Translations under genes and position numbers: made by a program
Origin: Pararhizobium sp. IMCC3301
Lineage (GTDB): Bacteria > Pseudomonadota > Alphaproteobacteria > Rhizobiales > GCA-2746425
Length of the DNA stretch: 64,000 bases
Assembly (NCBI RefSeq): GCF_030758315.1
Contig: NZ_CP132336.1
Coordinates: 2,385,001-2,449,000, forward strand
Reading direction: 5' to 3'
Notes under the pieces: model-generated
Told to the model about the DNA's origin: nothing
Seen by the model: the letters and a program-made list of their open reading frames with translations, nothing else
The model's database searches: none
Part shown: positions 18,060 through 26,905 of the stretch, one piece after another
How the letters are laid out: every line of letters starts with the position of its first letter
Numbering within the stretch: position 1 is the first letter of the stretch

Positions 18060-18986
18060 TCACACTGCATATCTGGCCGCATCTGCACCATAATGCCGGA
18101 TATAACGCTCATCAATCTCGGAAACCGGCAGAATAATCAGAACGTCGGTTGTGCCGAATTGGAAATCCAGCACTGCGCCGTCGCCGATCTTCGCGCCGAC
18201 ACGCAAATATCCCTTTATCAGCGACGGCAAATTGCGCAGCGCCGCTTTCACCGGAACCTCGTCCCTCGGCAAGCGATTCATAGCGGTATACCGCGCCGGC
18301 AGCGCCTTCACCCTCCACTGCGGCGCCGCTGCTGCATGGTGATGCAGGAATGACAGTGCGACAGCATTGTCGTCCGGTTCTGTACCGGCAAAAGAGGCAC
18401 AGCCAAACAGCACATCAATATTGTGCGCCAGGACGTAGGACCAGATACCATGCCACAGCAATTCAACCGTGCGGCTGTTGCGATAATCTGGCAATACGCA
18501 GGACCGGCCCAGCTCGAGAAATTTACGGTGGGAATGAAGCTTCAAAAGTGGCTCGATGTCATATTCGCCGGCGCTGTAGAAGCCGCCATGCGCATCGGCA
18601 ACCTCCTGTCGCAGCAGGCGGTAGGTTCCCACAATTCGGGGCTGTTTGCGGCGGTTCAGATTTCCATGATCGAGCACCAGAAGGTGGTCGCAGATCCGGT
18701 CGAAACGGTCTTCATCGCGGCGCCAAAAGCGGGTTCTGGCGTCAGCAACCGCGTCCATTTCCCGGTAAAAAACCTGGTAGCGCAACGCCTGCGTCTTGCG
18801 CAATTCAACTGGCGTTGCGGCCAGCCGCACTTCCAGATTGCCGATCCGGCCGCCAATCGGCATCGGGCCCAGCACCGGGCTCACTGGCAGAGAGGACAGA
18901 AAACCGGGGCCACGCGCCCATGAGGCGGATCGCAACCGCTGCCAGGCCGATATCGGTGTGCCCAACCCCGTTCGCATCACAAGCAT
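18060..18986 (-). CDS. olsB: L-ornithine N(alpha)-acyltransferase OlsB (lyso-ornithine lipid synthase)
   Basis: OlsB acylates ornithine with a 3-hydroxy fatty acid from ACP, the first step in ornithine-lipid synthesis. The 308-residue product has the GNAT-like core, with RLLRQEVADAHGGFYSAGEYDI, ELGRSCVLPDYR and the LFGCASFAGTEP segment typical of OlsB and haemolysin-like acyltransferases. The start at 18986 is supported by AAGGGGAG just upstream. The second-step enzyme OlsA is not in the window. In rhizobia OlsB is often induced by phosphate starvation; I saw no clear Pho box here. Confidence 0.86.
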   Translation of the reverse strand: MLVMRTGLGTPISAWQRLRSASWARGPGFLSSLPVSPVLGPMPIGGRIGNLEVRLAATPVELRKTQALRYQVFYREMDAVADARTRFWRRDEDRFDRICDHLLVLDHGNLNRRKQPRIVGTYRLLRQEVADAHGGFYSAGEYDIEPLLKLHSHRKFLELGRSCVLPDYRNSRTVELLWHGIWSYVLAHNIDVLFGCASFAGTEPDDNAVALSFLHHHAAAAPQWRVKALPARYTAMNRLPRDEVPVKAALRNLPSLIKGYLRVGAKIGDGAVLDFQFGTTDVLIILPVSEIDERYIRHYGADAARYAV

Positions 18987-19244
18987 TACTCCCCTTGAGT
19001 CCTACCACCTGTTGGAGACGGGACCTGTTTGCAAACCCGCTGTTCGGCATATAAGCGTGATTCGCCTGCGCACAAAACGCTTTATAACCGGTATTTGACC
19101 AACAGATGACACCGGCGCGGTCGACACGTCCCGCAAGTTCAGCACAGCCGGACCTTCGCTTCACGCCATTGCCCATCCGGCATCTCAGATCATGGGTAAA
19201 CTCCTGAATTGTGGGCATCAGCTAAACGCTGACCGAGAATTTCT

Positions 19245-20444
19245 CTACGTGCGGGCCGCCAGCCGATAGGAAACAACATACATCGCGCACCCGATAATCG
19301 CCAGTCCGGCCAGCAAGCTCAAGAGCGTGTCATATCCCCCAATTTCCCAAATGAGGGCACCCAAAAAGGGTGCAAACGCAGACCCGGCCAAATACGGAAG
19401 CGCCAATGCACCGGATTTCGCACCAAAGTTTTGTGAGCCAAGAATTTCGCGGGCAATCAATGGTCGAAGAATACTCACAGTGCCATATGCGCCACCAAAC
19501 AGTATGATTGAAGTCGACAGAAATGCAGGCGAACTGCCGCTTAGCATCAGTAACAACACAGCTGCACCCATCAGCATAAAGGCCGCAACTGCGATGCTGT
19601 GATTGGACGTGTATTTGTCTGCTGCCATCATCGCCAGTCGTCCTGCAATCTGCATGGGACCAATGAATGAAGCAGCCAACACCGCTATTTCGCTGGAAAG
19701 ACCATACTCGTTCAGGATTGGGAGCAGATGGTGCAGTGTTGCTCCGTGCACAATTGCGACAAAGCTGAAGCCGACTGCAAGAAACCAGAATGCCGGTCGT
19801 TTCAAAAACGCCTCGGAAGCATCTGTTCCCGCCGTTGATCGAGCGGGATCGATGTCCCTTGCAAATTCGATCTGCCGGGCTCCCAGCCAAAGCAGCGGAG
19901 ATACAATCAGTATCACCAGAAGTCCGAAACAGACCACGGTTGTTCGCCAGCCATACGCTTCTGCCAGCGTGTAAACGAGGGGGAAACTGATGGTGCTGGC
20001 GAATCCGGCTATGAGCGTGATGAAGATGATACTGCGTTTCGCGTCAGCTCCACGTGCGCGAGTAACAAGCGCAAAGCAGGGTTCGTAGAGGCATCCGGAC
20101 ATTGCCAGACCGATAATGGCCCATATCGCATAGAACTGCCAAAGTGTGGACACCATCGATAGAAATACAAGAGCAACTCCCCCCAAAATCGCTGAAAGCG
20201 CCATTAATGAAGGTCCACGACCGCGATCAATGAAATGACCCGCAAGTGGTGACACGAGCCCTGAAATCAGGACTGCCATGGTTATTGCAGCCATGAGATC
20301 AGGCTTGGACCAGCCCAGTTCGCGCTCCCAACGCAAAAGCATCGCAGGAAATGAATAGTACAGACCGGCCCATGCCAGGGTCTGCCCAATTGCAAGAAGC
20401 ACAATTCCTCGGTCCCTGAACATTCCCGGGGTCCCTTCCGCCAT
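19245..20444 (-). CDS. Major facilitator superfamily transporter
   Basis: This is a twelve-helix MFS carrier of about 399 residues with the loop 2-3 motif GHFIDRGRGPSLM and a central loop near residue 195. The substrate is unknown; it resembles the broad group of MFS proteins often annotated as monocarboxylate/oxalate-like carriers. I chose the ATG at 20444, with AGGG six bases ahead and 22 bp after the comM stop. ATG 20489 (overlapping comM) and ATG 20423 (strong GGAAGGG ahead) are alternatives. It reads in the same direction as comM and may be co-transcribed. Confidence 0.82.
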   Translation of the reverse strand: MAEGTPGMFRDRGIVLLAIGQTLAWAGLYYSFPAMLLRWERELGWSKPDLMAAITMAVLISGLVSPLAGHFIDRGRGPSLMALSAILGGVALVFLSMVSTLWQFYAIWAIIGLAMSGCLYEPCFALVTRARGADAKRSIIFITLIAGFASTISFPLVYTLAEAYGWRTTVVCFGLLVILIVSPLLWLGARQIEFARDIDPARSTAGTDASEAFLKRPAFWFLAVGFSFVAIVHGATLHHLLPILNEYGLSSEIAVLAASFIGPMQIAGRLAMMAADKYTSNHSIAVAAFMLMGAAVLLLMLSGSSPAFLSTSIILFGGAYGTVSILRPLIAREILGSQNFGAKSGALALPYLAGSAFAPFLGALIWEIGGYDTLLSLLAGLAIIGCAMYVVSYRLAART

Positions 20445-20466
20445 CCTTTGCCCTAACGCTTCTGGA

Positions 20467-21999
20467 TTACGCCACTGCCCTTCCGGCATCCCCCATCATG
20501 CGATAGCTCAGGGCTTCTGCCAGATGCACCCGGCCGGGTTGGTCCGCGCCTTCCAGATCGGCCAGTGTTCGCGCGATTTTCAGAACACGGTGATAACCTC
20601 TGGCACTGAGATGCATCGCTTCAGCGGCATCCTTTAGCAGAGCCAGACCAGCCGCATCGGGCTGCGCAACCACGCTGATAAGATCGGCCGGCGCTTCGGA
20701 AATACTGCGGATATTCGGGTGGCCAAGGGCGCTGAACCGCTCTGCCTGTAACCGCCGCACGCTGGCGACCCGCTCTGCCACCGCCTTGCTTGGCTCGCTG
20801 GGTTTTGGCGCTATCAGGTCACTTGCCGTGACAGCCGGGACAGCGATACGGATGTCGATGCGATCCAGAAACGGGCCGGAAATGCGGGCCTGATAGTCGC
20901 TGGCGCAGCGTGGGCCTCTGGCACATTTATATCCTGGTTCCCCGGCGCGCCCGCATTTGCACGGGTTCATCGCAGCAATCAGCTGAAACCGCGATGGATA
21001 GGTCAGGCGGTAATTGACACGGGCAATCGAAGTTTCGCCCTTTTCCAGAGGCTGGCGCAGACTGTCCAGCACCTGCGGCGCAAATTCGGGTAATTCGTCG
21101 AGAAACAGAATACCATGATGGGCCAGCGACACCTCGCCAGGTCGTGCCCTTATGCCGCCTCCGACCATCGCCGCCATCGAGGCGGAATGGTGCGGCTCGC
21201 GAAACGGGCGCCGGTCTGACAGGCCGCCCGATGACAGGGTTCCCGCAATCGACGCGATCATCGAAACTTCCAGAAGCTCCCGGGGAGCCAGCGGTGGCAG
21301 GATGGAGGGCAATCTCGCCGCCAGCATTGATTTTCCTGCTCCCGGCGGTCCGACCATCAGCATATTATGCCCACCGGCGGCGGCCACTTCCAGGGCCCGT
21401 CTTGCGGTTTCCTGACCTTTGATGTCAGCCAGATCAGGCAGGTTCCCGGCGGCAGCGTGAATCGCCGGCTCCGGGTTGGACAGCACCTGTGTGCCCTTGA
21501 AATGATTGGCAAGCTGAAGCAGGTTTTCCGGGGCGAGAACCTCCAGATCGGTGCCCGCCCAGGCAGCTTCCGGACCGCTGGAGGCAGGACAGATCAGACC
21601 CTTTTGCATGGCATTTGCGGCAATGGCAGCCGGCAGCGCGCCAGTGACGGCGGCAATGCTGCCATCCAGCGCCAGCTCTCCCAGCACCACAAATCGGCTG
21701 AGAAACTCTCCCGGAAGCGCCCCGATTGCGGCCATTAGTCCAAGGGCGATCGGCAGATCGTAATGGCTGCCTTCCTTGGGCAGATCCGCCGGTGCCAGAT
21801 TGACGGTGATGCGGCGCGGTGGCAATGACAGGCCCGAGGCATGCAGAGCGCCGCGCACCCGTTCCCGGCTTTCCGCAACCGCCTTGTCCGGCAAGCCGAC
21901 AATGGTAAAGGCCGGCAGTCCAGGAGCCAGCAGGACCTGAACATCCACTGGCAGGGCCTCAATGCCCTGAAAACTCACTGTGGTGACACGCGCAACCAT
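20467..21999 (-). CDS. comM: YifB/ComM family Mg-chelatase-like AAA+ ATPase
   Basis: ComM is an AAA+ hexameric helicase that promotes branch migration during natural transformation where characterised; in most other bacteria its role is untested. The 510-residue product has the N-terminal lon-protease-like fold (AFTIVGLPDKAVAESRERVR), Walker A GPPGAGKSM at about 220, and the central MgChel domain with FLDELPEF (Walker B). The four-cysteine cluster CKCGRAGEPGYKCARGPRC is present near residue 350. The C-terminal Mg_chelatase_C domain is intact. Confidence 0.92.
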   Translation of the reverse strand: MVARVTTVSFQGIEALPVDVQVLLAPGLPAFTIVGLPDKAVAESRERVRGALHASGLSLPPRRITVNLAPADLPKEGSHYDLPIALGLMAAIGALPGEFLSRFVVLGELALDGSIAAVTGALPAAIAANAMQKGLICPASSGPEAAWAGTDLEVLAPENLLQLANHFKGTQVLSNPEPAIHAAAGNLPDLADIKGQETARRALEVAAAGGHNMLMVGPPGAGKSMLAARLPSILPPLAPRELLEVSMIASIAGTLSSGGLSDRRPFREPHHSASMAAMVGGGIRARPGEVSLAHHGILFLDELPEFAPQVLDSLRQPLEKGETSIARVNYRLTYPSRFQLIAAMNPCKCGRAGEPGYKCARGPRCASDYQARISGPFLDRIDIRIAVPAVTASDLIAPKPSEPSKAVAERVASVRRLQAERFSALGHPNIRSISEAPADLISVVAQPDAAGLALLKDAAEAMHLSARGYHRVLKIARTLADLEGADQPGRVHLAEALSYRMMGDAGRAVA

Positions 22000-22116
22000 C
22001 CGGGGGGATCCTGATTCTCGGGTAATCGGTATCTCAATATCGCGGGAATCGAATGATTTGGCAAAATACGTCTGAGCTGAGCGCCAATATTCGTCTCCGG
22101 CGGAAACCGAGTTCGA

Positions 22117-22935
22117 CTAATTGGCCTCCAGAACGGCGCTCAGGAATTGCTGAGTGCGTTCTTTTTCGGGGGTGTCGAACAACATGTCGGGAGAACCCTG
22201 TTCTTCGATGTTACCATCAAAAAAGAAGCAGACCCGGTCTGAGATTTCCCTGGCGAAACCCATTTGGTGCGTGACCATCAGCATGGTGAGGTTGTGCTGA
22301 TCCACCAGCTTGCGGATCACACTTGTCACTTCGCTAATGACCTCGGGATCAAGCGCCGAAGTGACTTCGTCGAACAGCATCACCTTGGGACGCATGGCCA
22401 GCGCGCGTGCGATCGCCACACGTTGCTGCTGACCACCTGACAAGCGAGCGGGATGCTGATCACGTTTTTCGGCCATGCCGACCATGTCGAGAAGGTCCAG
22501 GGCGCGCTCTTCGGCTTCTTTTTTCGGCAGGCCCAGAACCTGCACCGGCCCTTCCATACAGTTTCCAAGGGCAGTCATGTGCGGAAATAGGTTGAAATGC
22601 TGGAAACACATTCCGATCTTGGTTCGCATCCGGCGCATATGGGCGACGTTTGCGCGCACGAGGCGGCCGTTCTTTTCCATGTGGGTCAGGGGCTCGCCGT
22701 TCACATAGATTACGCCGCTGTCGATTTTTTCCAGCGTCATCAGCATGCGCAGCACGGTTGTCTTGCCCGATCCGGAGGGGCCGATGATCGTCACCATCTC
22801 CCCTGTTGCAACGTCAAGGTTCAGCCGGTCAAGCACCGTCAGATCGCCGTATGTTTTGCTGACATTCTGGAAACGCACCATTGGCGCGTCTTCACCTTCC
22901 AGCGTCAGGGGATATTGGCTCATGTCGTCTGTCAT
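22117..22935 (-). CDS. ehuA: Polar amino-acid/ectoine-type ABC transporter, ATP-binding protein
   Basis: This is the cytoplasmic ATPase of the uptake system encoded just upstream on the same strand. Walker A GPSGSGKT is at about residues 53-60; the Q-loop (CFQHFNLFPHMT), signature LSGGQQQR, Walker B VMLFDEVTSALDP and H-loop (VTHQMGFA) are all present. The 272-residue length includes a short N-terminal extension. Its ATG overlaps the stop of the second permease (ATGA). The ectoine assignment rests on the binding protein; by itself this subunit would only be called a PAAT-family ATPase. Confidence 0.85.
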   Translation of the reverse strand: MTDDMSQYPLTLEGEDAPMVRFQNVSKTYGDLTVLDRLNLDVATGEMVTIIGPSGSGKTTVLRMLMTLEKIDSGVIYVNGEPLTHMEKNGRLVRANVAHMRRMRTKIGMCFQHFNLFPHMTALGNCMEGPVQVLGLPKKEAEERALDLLDMVGMAEKRDQHPARLSGGQQQRVAIARALAMRPKVMLFDEVTSALDPEVISEVTSVIRKLVDQHNLTMLMVTHQMGFAREISDRVCFFFDGNIEEQGSPDMLFDTPEKERTQQFLSAVLEAN

Positions 22936-23603
22936 TTGATCAGTCCCAGTTTGCGGCGTATTGCCGTCTCAAATCGGCCGATAAACCAGGCCGTCGGCAG
23001 CGATATCGCAAGGAAGATGAGGCCAACGATCGTGTAGGGCTCCAGATAGCGATAGTTTTCAGCACCGATAGAATTGGCAGCATGCATCAGCTCACCAACC
23101 CCGATCACTGACAGCATCGGCGTGTCCTTGAAGATGCCGACCAGATAGTTTCCCATTCCTGCCAGTGCCGGGGGTAGCGCCTGTGGGATGACGATGCGCC
23201 GATAGGTCTGGGCTGTCGAAAGGTTGATCGCCTTTGCGGCTTCCCACTGGCCCTTGGGCACGCCTTCGATCCCGCCGCGGTAGACCTCGGATAGATAAGC
23301 GGCATAGTGCACTCCGATTGCAATCAACCCGGCCGTCCAGGGCGACAGGCGCAGTCCAAACTGCGGACCGACATAGTAGATAAAGAATACCTGCAGCAGC
23401 AGTGGGGTCGAGCGAATGAATTCGACCAGTTCACGGGTCACCATCGTCAACAAACGCAAGGGCGTGCGTTGCGCCAGCGCAAACACCAATCCCAGCACAA
23501 GCGCCACCGCATAGCCACCACCCGCCGCCAGAAGCGTGTTGCCCGTTGCTTCCACAAGGCGTGGCAGTATTTCCCAGGTAAAGTCCCATTTCCAGCCGAT
23601 CAT
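22932..23603 (-). CDS. ehuD: Polar amino-acid/ectoine-type ABC transporter permease (second subunit)
   Basis: This is a 223-residue inner-membrane permease of the HisM/GlnP type. It has about five hydrophobic segments and the EAA loop (EGVPKGQWEAAKAINLS) that contacts the ATPase. It starts three bases after the stop of the first permease, and its stop overlaps the ATPase start. The two permeases probably form a heterodimer. Confidence 0.85.
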   Translation of the reverse strand: MIGWKWDFTWEILPRLVEATGNTLLAAGGGYAVALVLGLVFALAQRTPLRLLTMVTRELVEFIRSTPLLLQVFFIYYVGPQFGLRLSPWTAGLIAIGVHYAAYLSEVYRGGIEGVPKGQWEAAKAINLSTAQTYRRIVIPQALPPALAGMGNYLVGIFKDTPMLSVIGVGELMHAANSIGAENYRYLEPYTIVGLIFLAISLPTAWFIGRFETAIRRKLGLIK

Positions 23604-23606
23604 CAG

Positions 23607-24272
23607 TCAGGCCCTTCCAATCTTGCGGGCCATGACCCGTTCCATCCAACGCATGAGCGGCGTGATCAGGAAGCGGGCAAAGACGTAGTAGATGATCAGC
23701 GCGGTGCCGAACGCCTGCGCCGACAAAAAAGTGTTGTTGTTGATCTGGCGGGTTTCAAACATCAGGTCCGTGACAGAGATCAACGCAACCAGCGCCGTGC
23801 CCTTCAGGATTTCGACCATCAGATTGCCCCAGGGAGGCAGCATCCCCACCAGCGCTTGTGGCAGGATAATCCGCCACATTCGGCGCATGGGCGACATGTT
23901 CAGCGCCACCGCCGCTTCCCACTGGCCCTTGGGCACCGAAAGAATCGCGCCGCGCACCAATTCGGCACCGTAGGCACCATAGCAAAGGCCCACGGTGACA
24001 AAGCCCGCCGTGAACTTGTCGAGAGAGATCCCGAACAGGGGCAGGGCGAAGAATACCCAGTAAAGCTGCACCAGCAGCGAGGTGCCACGAAAAATCTCGA
24101 TATAGATAGTGGCGATGCCGCGCAATGGCTGCGACGGGGCCAGCTTCATCAGCCCTGACAGCACCGCCGCCATAACGGCCACAAGTGCCGCCAGCACGAA
24201 TTGCGCAATGGTGATCAGCGTACCGGCGACAAGGCGATCACTGTGGGTGACAACAAAATCCAGATAAGACAT
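23607..24272 (-). CDS. ehuC: Polar amino-acid/ectoine-type ABC transporter permease (first subunit)
   Basis: This is a 221-residue permease with the same architecture as its neighbour; its EAA loop reads LSVPKGQWEAAVALNMSPMRR. It lies 90 bp downstream of the binding-protein gene, and a strong hairpin (24307-24333) separates them. This arrangement commonly gives more binding protein than membrane components. Confidence 0.85.
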   Translation of the reverse strand: MSYLDFVVTHSDRLVAGTLITIAQFVLAALVAVMAAVLSGLMKLAPSQPLRGIATIYIEIFRGTSLLVQLYWVFFALPLFGISLDKFTAGFVTVGLCYGAYGAELVRGAILSVPKGQWEAAVALNMSPMRRMWRIILPQALVGMLPPWGNLMVEILKGTALVALISVTDLMFETRQINNNTFLSAQAFGTALIIYYVFARFLITPLMRWMERVMARKIGRA

Positions 24273-24306
24273 GTGAGGGTGAGGTTCCGTGACACGTAAA
24301 AATAAA

Positions 24307-24333
24307 CCGGACGGCGAAAACTCCGCCGTCCGG
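24307..24333 (-). terminator. Hairpin between binding-protein and permease genes
   Basis: A perfect 10-bp GC-rich stem (CCGGACGGCG / CGCCGTCCGG) has a 7-base loop. On the minus strand it is followed by TTTATTTTTA, so it looks like an intrinsic terminator. Because the permease genes continue downstream, it probably acts as a partial terminator or mRNA-stabilising hairpin. Confidence 0.8.
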
Positions 24334-24362
24334 CTGTTCGGTACTATCTTTTTTGAACAGGG

Positions 24363-25211
24363 TCAGTCAGCCTTGCAGGCTTCTGCTGTGGTCTGTCCAT
24401 CGGGCAGGAACACCGCAGTGTAATTTTCCGCCGCGACCTTCTCCATCATTTCGTCCGAGCCGAGATATTTGGCCAATTCCGCATTGAATTCCTCGCGGAA
24501 GGCGTCATCCTCGGGGTGGAAGCCAACGCCGACCGGCGTACGGCTGTTAGCCGGAAACGCCAGCGGATCGGTCATTTCGACCGCGTCCGACATGTCCTGC
24601 ACGCGTTGCGCCTCAAGCGCATTGGTTGCGCCTGCATCGGCACGTCCTGCGCGCACTGCGGCCAGCATTTCTGTGGTGCCGGGCACTTCCATGATGTTGG
24701 CTTCGGGAACGCCCGCCGCCTTGGCATCGGCAATGGTGTTATAGCCCGAGGGCGACACCATCACCAGGTCCTGATCAATGATGTCCTGATAGGTGCCGAT
24801 CCCCTTCGGGTTGCCGGCAGGCACGACGAATGCGTCACCGAACACGCCGATCGGCTCTGAGAAATCCATATTCTCGCAGCGTGCGGCCAGAATATACATC
24901 CCCCCGGTTACGATATCGACCCGTGAAGCGATGATGCTGGGGATCAGACCCGCCCAATCGGTTAGCACAGGTTCGACATTCGTATGCCCCATGCGCTCCA
25001 GAACGGCGATCGTAATATCGTTAACGAAACCTTTGGCGGACCCATCCTCACCGGCATAGGCCCAAGGCGGCGCAGCGGCAAAGCCCAGACGTATCGGCTC
25101 TCCGGCTTCCAAACGATCGGCCAACGGACCGGCCTGCGCGGTAGCGGCGGCAATCGTGGCACCCAGTATGAATCCCAGTGTTCTCGTGATCGTAGTTCGT
25201 ATTAAGTTCAT
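24363..25211 (-). CDS. ehuB: Extracellular solute-binding protein, family 3 (EhuB-like ectoine/hydroxyectoine binder)
   Basis: This is the periplasmic receptor of the ABC system. The ATG at 25211, with AAGGA eight bases ahead, gives a 282-residue precursor with a signal peptide ending near the QAG after residue 27. Features shared with EhuB are the IRLGFAAAPPWAYAGEDG start, the FVNDITIAVLERMG helix, LTDWAGLIPSI, and MYILAARCENMDFSEPIGVFGDAFVVPAGNP. No ectoine catabolic genes (eut/doe) are nearby, so the ligand could be used as an osmoprotectant. Other polar amino acids cannot be excluded. Confidence 0.75.
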   Translation of the reverse strand: MNLIRTTITRTLGFILGATIAAATAQAGPLADRLEAGEPIRLGFAAAPPWAYAGEDGSAKGFVNDITIAVLERMGHTNVEPVLTDWAGLIPSIIASRVDIVTGGMYILAARCENMDFSEPIGVFGDAFVVPAGNPKGIGTYQDIIDQDLVMVSPSGYNTIADAKAAGVPEANIMEVPGTTEMLAAVRAGRADAGATNALEAQRVQDMSDAVEMTDPLAFPANSRTPVGVGFHPEDDAFREEFNAELAKYLGSDEMMEKVAAENYTAVFLPDGQTTAEACKAD

Positions 25212-25579
25212 CGGTTTTCCTTGTTTTAGCGCCTGTGCGGCGTCCGAAGGGAAATGGTCTGAAGCGGAAAATCCCGCCAGAGTTGGCATAGCCTTGCAAG
25301 GCTATCACCCCGCGCCGAATGCGCGGTTCCCAAGCTCACAACTATGCAACTTCCCTTCTGGTTCCGCAACCGGGTCGATCCACCTCACAGACCGGATCAC
25401 TATATTTGAAGGCGAAACAGACATTGAAATTTGGCGTTTTGGCGTGATCTGCCCGAGTGCTATGGCCCATATACCACTTGCTACAAACGGTTCGAACGAT
25501 GGCGTTGCACAGGCGTTCAGGATCGTATCCTGGCCGCCATCTCGCATCGGGAAGAAACCGGGATGTGACTTCTGCAGCT
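25212..25579. other. Upstream region of the ehu-like operon
   Basis: This is a 368-bp gap between the binding-protein start and the gshB stop. It holds an 18-bp perfect palindrome (25288-25305) and a small GC hairpin (25310-25326). I see no convincing gene; the frames present lack family features and have no good ribosome site. Confidence 0.5.
25288..25305. promoter_or_regulatory. 18-bp perfect palindrome upstream of ehuB, candidate operator
   Basis: ATAGCCTTGCAAGGCTAT is self-complementary over all 18 bases and lies 77 bp upstream of the ehuB start. Its length and symmetry fit a dimeric repressor or activator site. The regulator is unknown; no candidate regulator gene is adjacent. Confidence 0.5.
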
Positions 25580-26518
25580 TTAAACCTTGGCCTCGATGGC
25601 ATCCCAGATCAGCGAAGCGATGTCAGCGCCGCCGAATTTTTTCACTTCCCGTATGCCGGTTGGGGAGGTGACATTGATTTCCGTCATGTAATCGCCAATG
25701 ACATCAATGCCGACAAAGATGAAACCGCGCTGCTTCAGCGCCGGGCCGATGCGCTCGCAGATTTCATGCTCGCGTGCCGTCATGCCAATGGCTTCCGCCC
25801 GGCCGCCGACATGCATGTTCGACCGCGCCTCGCCTTCGGCAGGCACCCGGTTGATCGCACCGACGGCAACCCCGTCGACCAGAATGATGCGTTTGTCACC
25901 GGCCCGCACATCAGGCAGGTATTGCTGCACCATGAACGGCTCGGGAAACGCCTGTTCGAACATTTCCAGCAGCGAAGCCAGATTCTGGTCCGCGCCTGTC
26001 AGTCGGAACACACCGGCGCCGCCATTGCCGTACAGTGGTTTCAGAATAATATCGCCGTGCTCCTGTCGGAAGGCCCTTATATCATCACGATTTCTCGAAA
26101 TCAGCGTTTTCGGCATCAGATCGGGAAACTCGGTGACGAAGATTTTTTCCGGCGCGTTGCGCACGTGAAACGGGTCGTTGACGACAAGGGTCTGCGGATG
26201 CACCCGTTCCAGCAGATGTGTCGTGGTGATGTAATTCATGTCGAATGGCGGGTCCTGACGCAGCAGCACCACGTCCAGATCCGCCAGATTTCGCATTTCC
26301 TCGTCGCCGAGAGAGAAATGGTCACCCTTCACATCCTGGACGGTCAGCGGTGCCATTCGCGCCCGGACAGTGCCATCAAGCATCATCAGCTGCGCCGGTT
26401 CATAATGATGCAGGACATGGCCGCGTCTGGAGGCTTCCAGCAACAGGGCAAAGCTCGAATCGCCACCAATCTGAACAGTGGAAATATGGTCCATCTGGAC
26501 CGCGACCTGGAGTGACAT
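25580..26518 (-). CDS. gshB: Glutathione synthetase GshB
   Basis: GshB joins glycine to gamma-glutamylcysteine with ATP, the second step of glutathione synthesis. The 312-residue product has the prokaryotic family's N-terminal domain ([25 protein letters not shown]), the catalytic loop in [30 protein letters not shown], and the C-terminal [11 protein letters not shown] metal-binding region. It follows yraN by 9 bp and is likely in an rsmI-yraN-gshB operon, as in many alphaproteobacteria. Confidence 0.95.
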   Translation of the reverse strand: MSLQVAVQMDHISTVQIGGDSSFALLLEASRRGHVLHHYEPAQLMMLDGTVRARMAPLTVQDVKGDHFSLGDEEMRNLADLDVVLLRQDPPFDMNYITTTHLLERVHPQTLVVNDPFHVRNAPEKIFVTEFPDLMPKTLISRNRDDIRAFRQEHGDIILKPLYGNGGAGVFRLTGADQNLASLLEMFEQAFPEPFMVQQYLPDVRAGDKRIILVDGVAVGAINRVPAEGEARSNMHVGGRAEAIGMTAREHEICERIGPALKQRGFIFVGIDVIGDYMTEINVTSPTGIREVKKFGGADIASLIWDAIEAKV

Positions 26519-26527
26519 AGACGTACC

Positions 26528-26905
26528 TCAGAAGGGATCAGGAGTGTCGAAAGCCTGTTTCAGATGGACCGGCCAGCGCCATGGCGCAAGGGCTACCACA
26601 TCAAAGCGCGTATTGTAATTTGCGAATTTCGGATGCCGTGACAGCCAATGATCAGCCGCGCGGGCAATGCGCGCCTGGGCGGTGGGGTGGATCGATTCCA
26701 GTCCAGCGTCAATAGTGCTGCGCCATTTGACTTCGACAAACACCACAAGCTGGCCCCGGCCCGCCACAAGATCAATTTCTCCGACGGGGGTTCTGTAACG
26801 CCGGCTCAAAATGGCAAACCCCTTGGCCCGCAACAACAGGGCGGCTTTTGTTTCGGCTTGTCTGCCACGGGTTTCAGCCCGTTGGCGTCGATCAGGCCGG
26901 CTCAT
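26528..26905 (-). CDS. yraN: UPF0102/YraN family nuclease-fold protein
   Basis: This is a 125-residue member of the YraN family, which has a Holliday-junction-resolvase-like endonuclease fold; its biological role is not established. The signature RTPVGEIDLVA (Glu-Ile-Asp) and VVFVEVKWR (Glu-x-Lys) supply the expected metal-binding acidic residues. Its ATG overlaps the rsmI stop by 4 bp, and gshB follows after 9 bp. Confidence 0.92.
   Translation of the reverse strand: MSRPDRRQRAETRGRQAETKAALLLRAKGFAILSRRYRTPVGEIDLVAGRGQLVVFVEVKWRSTIDAGLESIHPTAQARIARAADHWLSRHPKFANYNTRFDVVALAPWRWPVHLKQAFDTPDPF

Noticed and set aside
26156-26171. CACGTGAAAC sequence inside gshB resembling half a parS
   Set aside because: Only the right half matches (11 of 16); far from the origin cluster.
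25457-26515. 352-codon plus-strand frame opposite gshB
   Set aside because: Antisense shadow of a full-length glutathione synthetase gene.
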